Origin: Roridomyces roridus
Lineage: Eukaryota > Basidiomycota > Agaricomycetes > Agaricales > Mycenaceae
Reading direction: 5' to 3'
Length of the DNA: 64,000 bases
Assembly (NCBI GenBank): GCA_029378245.1
Contig: JARKIF010000002.1
Span: 3,162,001-3,226,000, forward strand
Shown here in pieces: positions 53,562 through 64,000 of this stretch. A model generated the notes under the pieces. The model made no database searches. It worked only from the letters and a program-made list of their open reading frames with translations, and was not told the origin of the DNA. The position numbers and the translations under genes are program-made. Positions within the stretch are counted from its first letter, which is position 1. The number at the start of each line of letters is the position of its first letter.

Positions 53562-54743
53562 ATGGCCTCTGCAGCACTGCCAGCAGCTGGACCAGAAACT
53601 CTGGCCTGGGTCTTCGAGGCGGAAACTCCTCTCGAACCAAGTGACGTTCCCCGCGAAGTTCTGGACTACAACGAGCCTGCTGAACTAAATGCACCCTCCA
53701 TTTACGACTTTATCTCGCGTGGTATCTCGCATGGAACGCGCCTTGACTCCAAAATTGCCGCTCTCCGGGCAGCGCTCAAAGAAACCATTGCTGAGCGGGA
53801 TCTTTTCAACGTCGAGATCATGAAACACCGAAGCGCACTCAGAGCGGCACTCTCTCCCCTGCGCCACCTTCCGACGGAGATCCTTTCGGCAATATTCGCG
53901 CTGGTTGGACCAGTGGAGAACCTGCTGGAATCTGGAACGTCGGGTCCATGGTGTGTCAGCGCCGTTTGCAGTCGTTGGCGCGCAATTGCGTTGTCGCTGC
54001 CCTCTTTGTGGACAGACGTATCGCTTGACTTCCGCGCCGATGATGTGGACATTGACCGCATCGATTTTGGCCGGAGACTTCCAAAGTTGGAGCTGCATCT
54101 CGAACGCTCTGGGCATTTGCCACTAGCCATCGAGTATTATTGTTACTCGGACGGTGATCCCTGTGTCTTTTCAAGCGGAGTCGGACGCTCTCCTTGTCCT
54201 CAGCCAACACTGCAATCGATGGGAGAACCTCTACATGGTCGGCCCAGAACATTTATTCCTGGAGCTCACAGCGACAGTGAAACATAAACTTCCGCTCCTG
54301 AGCACGTTGGATATTCGCATCTATCCGAGGGAGCACGACGAGGACGACGTTTTCAGTCTCTTCGAGCTTTGCCCTCGTTTACGCTCGGCAATTGTGAATG
54401 CTTCCCGCGACGGACAGCCAATCAACGTTTCCCTACCGTTTCATCAACTTTTGCGATATACGGTCAGCGGCAGTAGGAGCGGCGCACTCCTTGCCAGTGG
54501 GTCAGCCATAAACCTCGTGGATTGCGTTTTGTACGTGCACAACGACGGTATTGACTGGACGCCCTGGACCCCAACCGACCGCGTTTCGCTCCCCAATCTC
54601 CTCCGCCTCTCCGTGTCCAGCACCGACATTCTCCATGATCTCGACACCCCAGTACTTCGTGAATTGTACTGTTTCCGGCATTCGGACGGTCTTTACCGGT
54701 ATCTAGAACGACATCAGAAGATTCGCTCCATCACCGCCGTTGC
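53562..54743 (+). pseudogene. F-box gene, frameshifted and truncated
   Basis: ATG 53562 (MASAALPAAGPETLAWVFEA). It is colinear with the gene at 50837: coiled coil RLDSKIAALRAALKETIAER, F-box SPLRHLPTEILSAIFALVGP, VCSRWRAIALSLPSLWTDV. At about 54168-54172 (GTCTTTTCAAG) the frame shifts; the matching sequence goes on in the next frame (SQHCNRWENLYMVGPEHLFL, LPFHQLLRYTVSG, LPNLLRLSVSSTDILHDLDT). It stops being F-box at RSITAV near 54743, where family X copy 4 begins. About a third of the gene is missing. Not expected to give a full F-box protein. Confidence 0.8.
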
Positions 54744-55860
54744 CTTCGTTGGTCACCGATTACGAAGGTGCGAGTCAAATTCTCAGTTTACTTGACGCTG
54801 AAGCGTCCATACAGTCTATTATCGCATATATACCCCCAGTGGCGGGATACCTGTCAAAGGAGCAGCCAGCCGCCCCGATCCCTTCGTCGGTCACATACTC
54901 GCCCGCTCAGTGCCGCCGCCCCATCGTGCGGGTATGCTGAAGCGCCGCATCTTAGCTGTGGAAGGGCTTCCTGATCAGACGATCTCAGTGGAAGGATCCC
55001 CGAAGGCGCAGCTGGTAGCGCCATCAAATTTCTTGGAATCATTATTTCCATGCATGACTACTCTATCCAACTCTACGTCTACGACCACCACCAGCGGGAC
55101 ACAGATCTACGCGAGCATCTACGACTCGCAGCCGATGGGAGACGATGCGGTAGTTGTATTGACGGGAGATGGGAGGCACGGCGCGAGCCCTGACGACCCG
55201 CTCGCGGTTGTTTTACTCGAGGAGCTCAGCGCTGAGGCGAGAAACGCGCGACCCCGGGCCCAGGATTATGCGAATCGCGAGATTCCACTTGAAAAATACG
55301 GTTTGTGTTCCATCTCCATTCGCACACGGACAGTATCTAACCAGCTTCGGGTAGTCTACTACCGCCTTTACACCCAAGATGGCGAGGCTCGCTCCTCTGC
55401 TGCGTTCGACTCTGCCCACCCTGCCCTCGGCCGCATCGAGCGGGCACAGATAATTCCACCTGCCACCGTCGACTCACTCAAAATCTGCATCGCGAGAGGG
55501 GAACAATGGCATCGCATCTGGTTCTATGCAGACCTGTACGACGGGACGGCTCCCCGCGATCCGCTGGTGCAGGGCACCTCAATCGGACGGGTCCTCGGTG
55601 GGGACGTGAATCGCCCGTTGATGCTGATACAGACTGAGAGGAAATCGGGGCTGTTTAATCGACCGGCCAGGATGTTGAAGTCCCGGCGGTTTCTTCAGAA
55701 TGAGAAGATATGTGATTTCCCGCAGGGTACCATAATGTGGACAGACGGAGTGCTGGTGAAGGATTTCTGGTGCAAGTGTGTGCTGCCGGGGTTGGCGGAG
55801 CAGGTGATGCTGAAGCGAAGTATGTATGTTTTCTTTGCGAGGGCGCTGTTGTGCTTATGA
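54744..55860 (+). pseudogene. family X copy 4, 5'-truncated and joined to F-box
   Basis: Begins abruptly inside the family at SLVTDYE (54746), without the Pro/Ser-rich PPxY head and without a start codon of its own. The family intron is present (GTGCGAG...CATACAG) and gives VYYRIYTPSGGIPVKGAASR. From there the frame is open to the stop at 55858-55860: SVPPPHRAGMLKRRILAVEG, DGRHGASPDDPLAVVLLEEL, VVYYRLYTQDGEA, RKSGLFNRPARMLKSR, ARALLCL. Neither F-box reading frame runs into the family frame. An internal ATG (54910 region) could give a protein lacking module 1. The body has no stop, so loss must be recent or a shorter protein is made. Confidence 0.65.
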
Positions 55861-56193
55861 GTATCATCCACAGAATGGTTTGAGTTGCTGGACGAGTAGT
55901 ATCGGAGTCATCCACGCATTTTCAATGACGCTGTCTTGATGAATCTTGCTGTTGTCACATTCCTCCGAGTATGCACTTACGTCTCCGCTTCCTTCAGTTA
56001 GGCTGTATCCGAAATGGTCTGTACTTTATCTAAAATGGTCTGTTCTCCTGTAGCTATCACAAAAATATGAAATATCGTCAACGCATTGTGTTGCCATTTG
56101 GCAAGGCCGTTGTTCCACGGTATTTCTTCCAAGTTTGAACGGAGAAAAGTTATTGAATAATGGTTACACTTGATTTATACATTCGTTCGGCTC
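55861..56193. repeat. 3' flank of family X copy 4
   Basis: Inverted relative to the flank at 7720: ACGTCTCCGCTTCCTTCAGT, GAAATGGTCTGTACTTTATC and ATATGAAATATCGTCA. Similarity ends near 56090. The last 100 bp before the AKR stop show nothing. Confidence 0.6.
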
Positions 56194-57315
56194 TCAAACA
56201 ATCTTGACCTGATTGGACGCAGACGCCTCCTCCGGGTCCCCAAAGAGCGCAATATCCCAAGACGGGCTGTACCGGTAGGGAATGTTAAAGCGCACATGCC
56301 TCTCCTTGCCCAACGCCGAAATGCGGTCAAAATCCTCCTGCGACAGCTCAATCTGCTTAAAATTGAGCAGGATGCGCTCCTCATGCACGGATTTGGAGAT
56401 GACGATTTGCCCGCGGTGGGCGCCCCAGGCGATGAGGACCTGCGCGGGGGTGGCACCGAGTTTGGCAGCGACCTCCACGACGACGGGATGTTCCGTGAGC
56501 TTCTTCTCTCCGATCACTTGGACGTTGTTCAGAGAATGAAAGAAAAGATAGAGCAGAACACGTACAGTTGTTGCCGAGGGGACTGTAGGCAGTGATGTGG
56601 ATGTTATTCTCCTTGCAGTACGCGACGAGGTCTTCCTGGAGAAGGAGGGGGTGCCCCTCGATCTGGTTCATGACGGGAACGACGCCGGTGGCCTTGATGA
56701 TACCCTCGAGGTGCTCGACGGTGAAGTTGGCGACACCGATATTGCGAACCTTGGACTTGGGGAGTGCGATCATGGCTCTCCAAGTGTCGACGAGGGAGGT
56801 TTCGAGGTCGAGCGCGACCTCATTCTCCTTGGTGGGGTGGGGAGGGGAGGGGCCGTTTCCGGGAGGGAACGCGACGGGCCAGTGCATAACTGATCCAAAA
56901 TGAGACGAGGGTGGTGAATATGCTGGATAAGAAACGCACGGTAGAGATCGAGATAGTCGACACCGAGTTTCTTCAGCGTCTCATCCAGCTCCTGTTCACA
57001 AACGGCAGGTTGGTGACCCGTGTTCCATAGTTTTGAGGTCAAGAAAAGCTCCTCGCGCTTGACTACAGACGGAATGACTTTTTTTAGAGCAGCGCCGACC
57101 TCGTCTTGGTTCTGCGTAATTGGTTTATTAAATGCCTCGAGGAATAGAGGGAAACTTACTTCGTAGATCATAGCAAGGTCGAGGTGGCGATAACCACCGC
57201 GGACGGCGATGTCGACCGCATGCTCAACCTCGTTGGGCTCGGACAACCATGTGCCGAGGCCGAATTGAGGGATTGTACTGCCGCTGGACAGAGTCACGAT
57301 CTTTCCAAAGGACAT
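56194..57315 (-). CDS. aldo/keto reductase
   Basis: Start [20 protein letters not shown] at 57315; four exons; stop 56196-56194; about 320 residues, normal for the family. Seen: [32 protein letters not shown] (Asp and Tyr of the tetrad), [10 protein letters not shown] (Lys), [10 protein letters not shown] joined to [10 protein letters not shown] (His), [46 protein letters not shown], and the NADPH-phosphate site [15 protein letters not shown] cytosolic NADPH-dependent (beta/alpha)8 reductase of aldehydes and ketones, AKR alcohol/glycerol dehydrogenase-like. Exact substrate open. It starts about 345 bp from the divergent F-box gene. Confidence 0.9.
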
Positions 57316-57660
57316 GGCTGGAAATGAAGAGGGAATGTTTTGCCGGTGGATGGCTCTTCTCTATACCCAGCCATCGGTCCCAGCCCCACAGGCCGAAGCT
57401 GGCCGAAGAGCTGACTTCATCGTTGGCGTCATTGCTCAGATCGGCAGGACACCGTGAAGACGTACCACTTCGAGTCACAGAATCGATGTGCGATAAGAAA
57501 AGGCACGCGCCAGTGAGACGATGCAAGGAAAGTGTCACCAGGTGTCTGTTGAGGATAAATTTCCTTATGTGGCCAGCAGCGGTTGTTTCTTTGCCTTTGT
57601 TTGCGCGTCCGTGATCGTGGTCAACTCGTTTCACTATTGCCAACCACCACACCACCCCCA
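57316..57660. promoter_or_regulatory. divergent promoter region, AKR/F-box
   Basis: 345 bp between two starts on opposite strands. No gene. A pyrimidine-rich tract and CACACCACCCCC lie just before the F-box ATG, much like CACCACCACCA before its paralog at 32576. Confidence 0.4.
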
Positions 57661-59194
57661 ATGCACCGCTGTTTCGAGATCCCAGAGCTTGTAGACGAGA
57701 TTGTCTCGCATATCCCGCTCCGCAAGGAATACAAACCTTCTCTCGCCGTTCTTGCGCGAACCGCCCGCCTATTTCACGATTCTGCCCTCAACCGTTTGTG
57801 GCGGTATCAAAGGTCGCTTCGCACCCTTCTGCTCTGCATGCCTCCCGATCTCGTCCAAGAGGAGATCGTGAATGAGGAGCGTATTCTTGTAAGCAACGCC
57901 CTGCGTTCTCAAACTTGAAGTTTTCTCAATTAGATGTCTCCAGAAGTTTTTACGACCCATCCAAAGCTCGGATTGGGAGCGACCTCATCACTATGCTAGA
58001 CGAGTTAGAAACTTCTGCTCCATGCTCGATGACTTCCCTTACTCCGCGATCTGTCCTTGGCTTGCCCTTGGCACAGCGGACGACTGCATATTTCCGAATC
58101 TTACCCACCTCTTATGGAACCAGTCCGATCAGAATTTTCCTTACATTGGACTGTTCCTTGGACCCAAAGTCACCTCAATCATCGCGCGATGTGACACTTC
58201 CTCGCCGCTTGCCATCCTCTCCCAGCTGCCCAAAAAATGCCCATCCCTAACCCATTTGGACTTCACGCATCCTCGCGATGATTCAGTCACGGAGGCCACC
58301 AGAAACCTCATCTCGGCGCTCCTACGGGAGTTGCGTTGCATTCAGACTTTGGCTATACACATCTACGACACGACTGTTTTGCAGCATGTCGCTCGATTGC
58401 CTTGTCTTCGGTCTTTGTGCGTTCAAAGCCTACCCACTACAATACCCCCTGCTCAAGGGCCTCTTTTTACATCCCTCCGTCGTCTTCGTTGCGAGAAATC
58501 CATCCCCTCGTCGATGTCGCGGGTCCTCGAGTTGTGTCCAGACAACACTTTGGATGCATTCGATATGGGTATTCAAGGTAGTGAGGGCCCTGGAGGCATG
58601 CGGCAACTTCTCGCAACAGTCCAAAACTCTCAACGCTCTTCCTTGAGGGAACTCCGGATTCGATCCTTGCACTCCGATGAAGGAATTGGCGACCACAATA
58701 CCATCGAGTGCATGAGGCCGGCGCTTGGCTTTGCAAAGTTAACGCATTTGCATATCTCTTCGAGGCCTAGATTTGACTTCGATGATCTGGCTATATCGGA
58801 GATGGCGCGAGCATGGCCACAACTGGAATGCCTCGAAATTATGGAGGTTGCTGATACAGACCACATCCGTACAACACTCCGCTCCTTGCATCACCTTGCC
58901 CTTCATTGTCCGAACCTGCAGACTGTCTCCATGGCTTTCACGACGGATATCGTCCCTTCTGTCGGAGACGCCTCAAATCAGAGCATGTCCTTCCTCAATG
59001 TACAACTGTCTCATGTTTCTCCCTCCCAGGTACCCCCTGTTGCACAGTTCCTTGGTGGGATCTTCCCGAACTTGCAGGAGGTGTCCTCGTATGGGATAGG
59101 CGAGCACCTGGACGATGACCGCTGGGAGCAGGTTGAAGCACTCCTTCCCTCTCATGTGGGTGAATCCACCCGGGAGAAGGATGCGGAGCCATAA
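57661..59194 (+). CDS. F-box/LRR-like protein, first of pair
   Basis: ATG 57661 (MHRCFEIPELVDEIVSHIPL). No coiled coil; the F-box is at the very N-terminus. Exon 1 ends after EERIL; the intron (GTAAGC...CTCCAG, about 57889-57949) leads to KFLRPIQSSDWERPHHYARR. The LRR-like body reads DDFPYSAICPWLALGTADDC, HPRDDSVTEATRNLISALLR, LARLPCLRSLCVQSL, DFDDLAISEMARAWPQLECL, LHHLALHCPNLQTVSMAF and ends LLPSHVGESTREKDAEP, stop 59192-59194. About 490 residues. It is the intact partner of the nonsense-bearing copy at 32576. Confidence 0.82.
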
Positions 59195-59313
59195 TAGAGA
59201 CGTTGTTTCGAGATCATGTGCGACTCAGATATCAAAATGCATCCGCTGTCTCCTTTTTGACCCCACCTTGTTTCGCCCCGCATCTTCAAGCCCCTCGCTT
59301 CCCTCAAGTCTAC

Positions 59314-60941
59314 ATGTATCCCAACCTGGCGATTCCGGAGCTCGTAGAGCAAATTGTCTCGTATTTGGACCCCTCCAAGAACCGCAGATCTTTGGTGGTC
59401 TTGGCACGGACTGCCAGCATATTCCATAATCCGGCCATTGCCATTCTATGGCAGTCACAAACAGACCTCTTGAACACGCTACGGTGTTTGCCTCCCGATC
59501 TTTATCGCCTAGACGTCGTCAAACAGGTTGTCGAAGGGGACTATGATCATTATCTTGGCGATGTACAGAATCTTGTGAGTGCACCTTTCCAAACGGCGAA
59601 CTTTATTCTCAAGTCTGATTCTAGCGATTGGTTCGGCTTATTGAGGTCTCAGATTGGGAGCGGGTACGCTTGCACGCTAACCATGTGCGAGAATTCTCCT
59701 ATCGGCCAACCTATGCAGATCGATACTCGAAAAACCGTTTTTCGTATTCCTCGATCCATGCGGTTCTCGCTCTCAACTTCATGGATTCCGGGATATTCCC
59801 CAACCTTACCGACCTTGATTGGACCTGTTACGACGACGATTTTGACGCTGATTTCCTTCACATCCGTCTCTTTCTCGTCCCAAAAATCACACGCATCGAC
59901 ATCCGATGCAGAAAGCAAACGCATTCTGTCATGCTCTCTCTACTCCCTCAAAGATGTCCTTTATTGAAGGACGCCTTTATTACCTTCGATTACGAGCCGG
60001 TTTACGCGGATGAGCTGTCCACCGTGGCCAGTAATAATATCACCAAGTTCATCCTGGGCTTGTGTTGCGTCGAGTACTTGACGAGCCACATCCCTAACAT
60101 AGTATCTTTGCTGCATCTGGCAAGACTCTCCACTCTCAGGTACCTGGGAGTAAGCGGCCTTCCAGAAGCGTTGTCGACAGTGGATGTCACTTCGATTCCG
60201 AATCCCTTCCCATCTCTCCGACAACTTCATATACGCGAAGGGGCCAACATGACCTCGGTGATTCGCTTGCTGGAGGTGTGCAGGAATGTCGCTCTGGAAA
60301 CGTTCACGGTGCAAAACACCATACCTTCTCCTGCTATCGCGCCACTTCTCGCGGCACTGGTAAATTCTTCGCACTTCTCCCTCACACGCCTTGAAATACG
60401 AGGCTTCCAAGATCACAATATCATGACCTTTGAGGTCCTACGTCCCGCCCTTGATCTTGTCAATTTGGCAGAGGTGATGTTCAGTTTGGGATCCGATTTG
60501 GACGACGCAGCCATAACCCAGATGGCTCAAGCATGGCCACGTCTTCGTATTCTGGAATTTCAGCCATGCGACGATCGTAGAAGTTGGATCACGATCGGCT
60601 GCTTGCGGAGCCTCGCTCAATGGTGTCCTGAGCTCGAGAACCTCCGCATGACTTTCAGTCTTGGTGTTATTCCTGCCTTTGTGGAGGCACCGCCGGCGCA
60701 ATCCCGCCTCCGATCCTTGGGCGTGAACAGGTCCAGGATTACTGGTTCCCAGACGATCGACGTCGCGCGCTTCATCTCCGCCGTGTTTCCTAACGTCACG
60801 AAAGTGTCCACGGACTGGGAGACATACAGCGACGAAGGGAAATCATTCGGTAGCATATGGAAGGAGGTCGAAACGTATATTCCGCTTGTGAAGCAGATCC
60901 GTGCGGAGGCCAAGAGCTGGGCTCTCGAATCTAGGCAATAG
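59314..60941 (+). CDS. F-box/LRR-like protein, second of pair
   Basis: ATG 59314 (MYPNLAIPELVEQIVSYLDP), only 119 bp after the previous stop and on the same strand. F-box at the N-terminus, then VVLARTASIFHNPAIAILWQ. Exon 1 ends at DVQNL; intron 59576 to about 59644; exon 2 VSDWERVRLHANHVREFSYR. The LRR-like body (LARLSTLRYLGVSGLPEAL, LRQLHIREGANMTSVIRLLE, LRPALDLVNLAEVMFSLGS, ITQMAQAWPRLRILEFQP) ends KQIRAEAKSWALESRQ, stop 60939-60941. About 520 residues. It shares the plan SDWER...MAQAW with its neighbour, so the two came from an old tandem duplication. Only a scrap of it is left at 34190. Confidence 0.82.
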
Positions 60942-61358
60942 CTGCTGTGTAGCATACTTTCCACTTTCCACTATCTGTCCGAAGTCATATTCATAGTCAT
61001 AGTCTTTTCAAAGTCCGCTCAAGATAGCACCGCCCTCCGGGCAGACCTGTATCCTCCGTATTCCCATCAAAAGTCCCTCCTTCCGGTCAACGGCTCAAAG
61101 CTCGCCTCGCTCGGCGCTCCCGCGCCAACCGGCTCGTATTGAGCCAACATAAATTCATCCAATCACGGCGTGGTAAAATTTGGAGCGATCGAGGTCGGAC
61201 AGACAATTAGTGTTTGGAGACCTGGAACCTCCGGATCCAGGAATATCAGCTCCAAATCTTTACCTGACTCTTACCGACTTGATCATACCACACAAAAATT
61301 GAGCATTCAAGTACATTCACACCGGCACTTGTAGGATATATTGTGATTGAAGCTGCCA
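60942..61358. other. convergent intergenic region
   Basis: About 420 bp between an F-box stop and the Nop12 stop. No gene. It probably holds both 3' UTRs. Confidence 0.4.
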
Positions 61359-63311
61359 CTACTTTCCATGCTTGCTAACCCTGACCTTCCGCTCCCGCTC
61401 CCTCTCCTTGCCCTTCCCAAAGCCCTTCTCACCCTTGCGTCCACCGACTCCCTTTCCACCACCAGCAGTGACAGCTTTGACCTTTGCAGCCGCTGGACTA
61501 GGACCCGTACGCATCTTCCTCTTCTTCTCCGCCCGTCGCTCCGCCCGCGCCGCATCTGCTTTCTTGGCCACCTTGCGGGCATCCTTGTCCAGATGTGCGA
61601 TGCGTGCACCTAGTGCTGGGTCTCCACGCTTGGCCGGAGGTAAATGTGGTTTACGATCGCCTTTGGTCGCTGTGGTAGCGGTGATAGTGGATGGTGTGGA
61701 TTTGGCAGCACTGCCAACAGCCCGACATCGCTGGACGCGCAACAATCGTTTGGCGAATTTGAGCTTCATCTGTCCGTCTTCTGTCTTGACAAGCGCCAAG
61801 ATCTCGTCAACGCATTCGCGGTCCTGAAAAAGATGAGAAATCATCTTGTACAACACGCAAAACGCTTACCGAGAAACGGACATATCCGAACCCCTTCCCG
61901 AGCTGCGTGTCCCGATCGCGTACCAGACGGACACCAATCACCCACCGCCCAGTAGTGGCGTCTTCTGCATCGCCCGAAGCAGCTGACGGGGCAGGTCCTC
62001 GCTCTCCCGCTACCACCCCCTCAAAGAACTCCCGCACGTCGTCCTCACGGGCGCCAAAGTCGAGGTTACCGACAAAGACACTGCGTTTGGGGTCCCCTAC
62101 GGCTCCTTCATCGACTTCTGCACCAGGTCCAGAAATCGAGGCGCATAAATCGACCCGAAGACTGCGCTGCGAAAAAGAGGAAGCGTTGGCAGCGCGAGCC
62201 ATGTGCGCTGCAGCCCTGTAGGGCGTGTCTTCTTCACCTTCCTCAGTAGAGTGGTGTGCGAGGACGACGTAGGCATTCACGCTTTGCGCCTCGGGGTGAA
62301 TCGCTCCCTGGATGAAGAGTATTTTCTTCTTTTGTGCCGGGGTGAGGTACTGTTTGTCCCCGCCCGCGGCTTCCGCGTCCTCGTCTTTTTCCTTTTCTTT
62401 ACCTCCACCTGATTGGCGCCAAGTGGACGCACGAGCAGAGGCGTGGTTATCGGAGGAATGTGCATTGGACGAGGTGGGGTCTCGGAATGCCACCGAACGG
62501 AAGCGGGTCGACTCGATCTTGACTTTTGATCCTAGGGGAAGGAAGGAAAGCAGGTGTCGCGAAAGTTGTTTCTGCATCGACTAGAGCAGCTGTCAAATTC
62601 TGTATACCGACATTCGAGTAAATCTTACCTTGTTCTGTGCAATTTCAGCTGCCAGTCCGCCAACAAAAACGGTGCGCGCGTCGCGCTGTGTGGATGTCTC
62701 CCCATCCGGTACAATTTTCTCCTTTTTTGTGGGCTTGGTACGCATACGCTTGGTCAAAGACTCGTGGACGGGCGGTGGTGCATCAGGGTCATCCTCCGAC
62801 TCCTCGGCCGAGACCGCTTGCTCCTCTGCGTCTGACATTTCCTCGTCCTCGGATTTTTTGGGTGGAGCACGTTTGCCCTTCTTCCCCAGATACGCGTTCT
62901 CCAAATCCGAATCGTCTTCATCCTCATCTAGATCCTCGCTAGCGTCTCCGTTTTGGGCAGTCTCCGCGCGTTTTGATTTTTTCGGCTGCTTGGTAGCTTT
63001 TGGGGTGGTTTTTGGCGATAGTTTCGGAGTTTTTTTCTCTGCCGCCTTGGAGAGCTTCGCCTTCTTGGCTTCTGCCTCCGAGACGATGGGGACGGCGTCT
63101 ACATTGTCCAATTTACGTTTCTTTTTAGCGGGTGGGGCGGAAGACCCGGGAACTGGTGCATGGATGACCGTGGCCGGATTGCGCGGTGGGACGGGCTTGA
63201 GTTTCGTTAATGAATGACAAGGCAGGGAGGAAAGAACAATACATTCGCCTTGAAGAGCGCATCGAGCTCCTTGTCAATCTTCTTGGGAAGCAGTAAGGAA
63301 GACAGACTCAT
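61359..63311 (-). CDS. NOP12: nucleolar RNA-binding protein Nop12/RBM34
   Basis: Start MSLSSLLLPKKIDKELDALF at 63311; four exons; stop 61361-61359. Lys-rich acidic head (AKKKRKLDNVD, DASEDLDEDEDDSDLENAYL). RRM1: RTVFVGGLAAEIAQNK, joined by an intron to SMQKQLSRHLLSF, then KVKIESTRFRSVAFRD, YLTPAQKKKILFIQG and SVNAYVVLAHH. RRM2: RSVFVGNLDFGAREDDVREF, GVRLVRDRDTQLGKGFGYVR, joined to DRECVDEILALVKTEDGQMK. The C-terminal basic tail is KADAARAERRAEKKRKMRTG. The order and the RSVAFRD linker are those of Nop12/RBM34, needed for pre-25S rRNA processing in the nucleolus. About 560 residues. It shares a 57-bp gap with the next gene's start. Confidence 0.88.
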
Positions 63312-63368
63312 TTTGGCGTGTCGAGAGAGTGTCGCGCCGTATTTGGATCAACCCATCTCCTTGCCGCC
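63312..63368. promoter_or_regulatory. 57-bp gap between divergent start codons
   Basis: The ATG of the Nop12 gene and that of the BIG1/VOA1-type gene face away from each other with only 57 bp between. Both 5' UTRs and at least part of the promoter must lie inside this gap or in the neighbour's coding region. No TATA box. Confidence 0.55.
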
Positions 63369-64000
63369 ATGTCCCTACGCTTTCTGTCCGTCATTTCTGC
63401 ACTCCCCTTGGCCCTCGCTTTCTCCAACACCGCTCCCCTCGTCTCTTGGTCGTCCCACAGGTCCGCCCCAGTGGCTCGGAATATTGAGATTGATGATTGA
63501 ACTGTTTCCAGCTCGAGCTCCCTGAAAGCTCTACCGTCCAAATTCCCGCATGCCCATGCTCTAGTGGACGCCATCCTTTCCGGAGACGATATTTGCTCGC
63601 ACGACGCCATTGTATTTGTTGAGCAGCCTGAAGTGCGTCACCTTGAGCTGAGAATCCTGCGCAGTTATTCACTCATTCTGCCAGTTACATGCCTCGGACT
63701 TGCGTACTCTGTCTCCAAACACGCATCTTGCACGCGCATTGGCATCAGCTCCCTCGTCTCGCCAATACCCTTACCTTCCCGCCGCAGACGAAGAGTTAGA
63801 CCTCGCCACACTTCTCCAAACTGCCGCAGCGCGCTGCTCCTCGACCTTCACGTCCCATTCTCTCTCCTCAGCAATTCCGCTTTCTTTGGAGCAGAAACAG
63901 AAGCAGGTTCTGTCGCTTGCACTCCCCCCTCTCGGTAGCGATTTGGCTCAGGAGCGGAAAGAGGCCCTTGGTGTACATGGTATGCTGCTTCTATCTCTCA
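63369..64000 (+). CDS. BIG1/VOA1 (Ac45-like) V-ATPase assembly protein, partial
   Basis: Start MSLRFLSVISALPLALAFSN at 63369 with a clear signal peptide ending near LALA. After the first intron (about 63460-63510): SLKALPSKFPHAHALVDAIL, DDICSHDAIVFVEQPE; after the second (about 63631-63682): LHASDLRTLSPNTHLARALA, then YPYLPAADEELDLATLLQTA and LPPLGSDLAQERKEALGVHG to the window end. FSNTAPLVSWSS directly after the signal peptide and VEQPxLHASDLRTL fit the fungal BIG1/VOA1 family, ER membrane proteins that help to assemble the V-ATPase and affect cell-wall glucan. The C-terminal membrane helix is beyond the window. Confidence 0.72.

Noticed and set aside
54744..55860. F-box/family X fusion gene
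   Set aside because: The family frame is not in phase with either F-box frame at the join, and splicing the family intron does not correct it.
62630..63217. 195-codon Ser/Phe-rich plus-strand frame
   Set aside because: Antisense of the Lys/Asp-rich head of Nop12.

Overview
The window looks like nuclear DNA of a mushroom-forming basidiomycete (Agaricomycetes). Genes are dense, on both strands, and cut by many introns of about 45-60 nt that usually run from GTRNGT to YAG. Several families typical of this group are present: expanded F-box/leucine-rich proteins, a DUF6699-type protein, a DUF7330-type membrane protein, a BTB protein with an SR-rich tail and a DH-domain RhoGEF. All gene models below were spliced by eye from reading frames and splice motifs. 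No search or transcript data were available.

Layout. 0-5 kb: an alpha/beta hydrolase and a single-module NRPS-like synthetase (adenylation-thiolation-thioesterase), both on the minus strand, with an F-box pseudogene between them. 6-9 kb: an intact F-box gene, then copy 1 of an unrecognised protein family, called family X here. 10-19 kb: four genes in two divergent pairs, namely an ACS/DAL5-type MFS permease, an HpcH/HpaI-type aldolase, an isocitrate-lyase-like protein and a DHA2-type MFS transporter. Both lyases have lost residues that are catalytic in their families. 19-24.3 kb: a tRNA-derived repeat, family X copies 2 and 3, and broken pieces of the hydrolase gene. 24.4-27 kb: a putative Sld7-like replication factor and a DUF6699-type gene. 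28.6-34.5 kb: orphan genes, including one with a 117-bp exon-intron duplication, and an F-box locus that has a nonsense codon and lies between long direct repeats. 35-46 kb: SR-rich/BTB protein, two orphans, a DUF7330-type protein and a RhoGEF. 46-51 kb: a probable mitochondrial protein and a paraoxonase-like esterase. 51-56 kb: an F-box gene, a second tRNA-derived repeat, and an F-box pseudogene joined head-to-tail to family X copy 4. 56-64 kb: aldo/keto reductase, two F-box genes, the ribosome-biogenesis factor Nop12, and a BIG1/VOA1-type V-ATPase assembly gene cut by the window end.

Two themes stand out. First, much of the accessory sequence is one network of segmental duplications: eight F-box loci, four family X loci, two SINE-like repeats and three hydrolase-derived loci share flanks and carry deletions, frameshifts, a nonsense codon and chimeric joins. 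Second, the 10-19 kb block looks like a small cluster for handling a carboxylic acid (uptake, C-C bond cleavage or an evolved new reaction, export). Its lyases depart from known active sites, which makes it the best candidate here for undescribed biochemistry. Housekeeping genes (Nop12, V-ATPase assembly factor, RhoGEF, AKR) fill the right part of the window.
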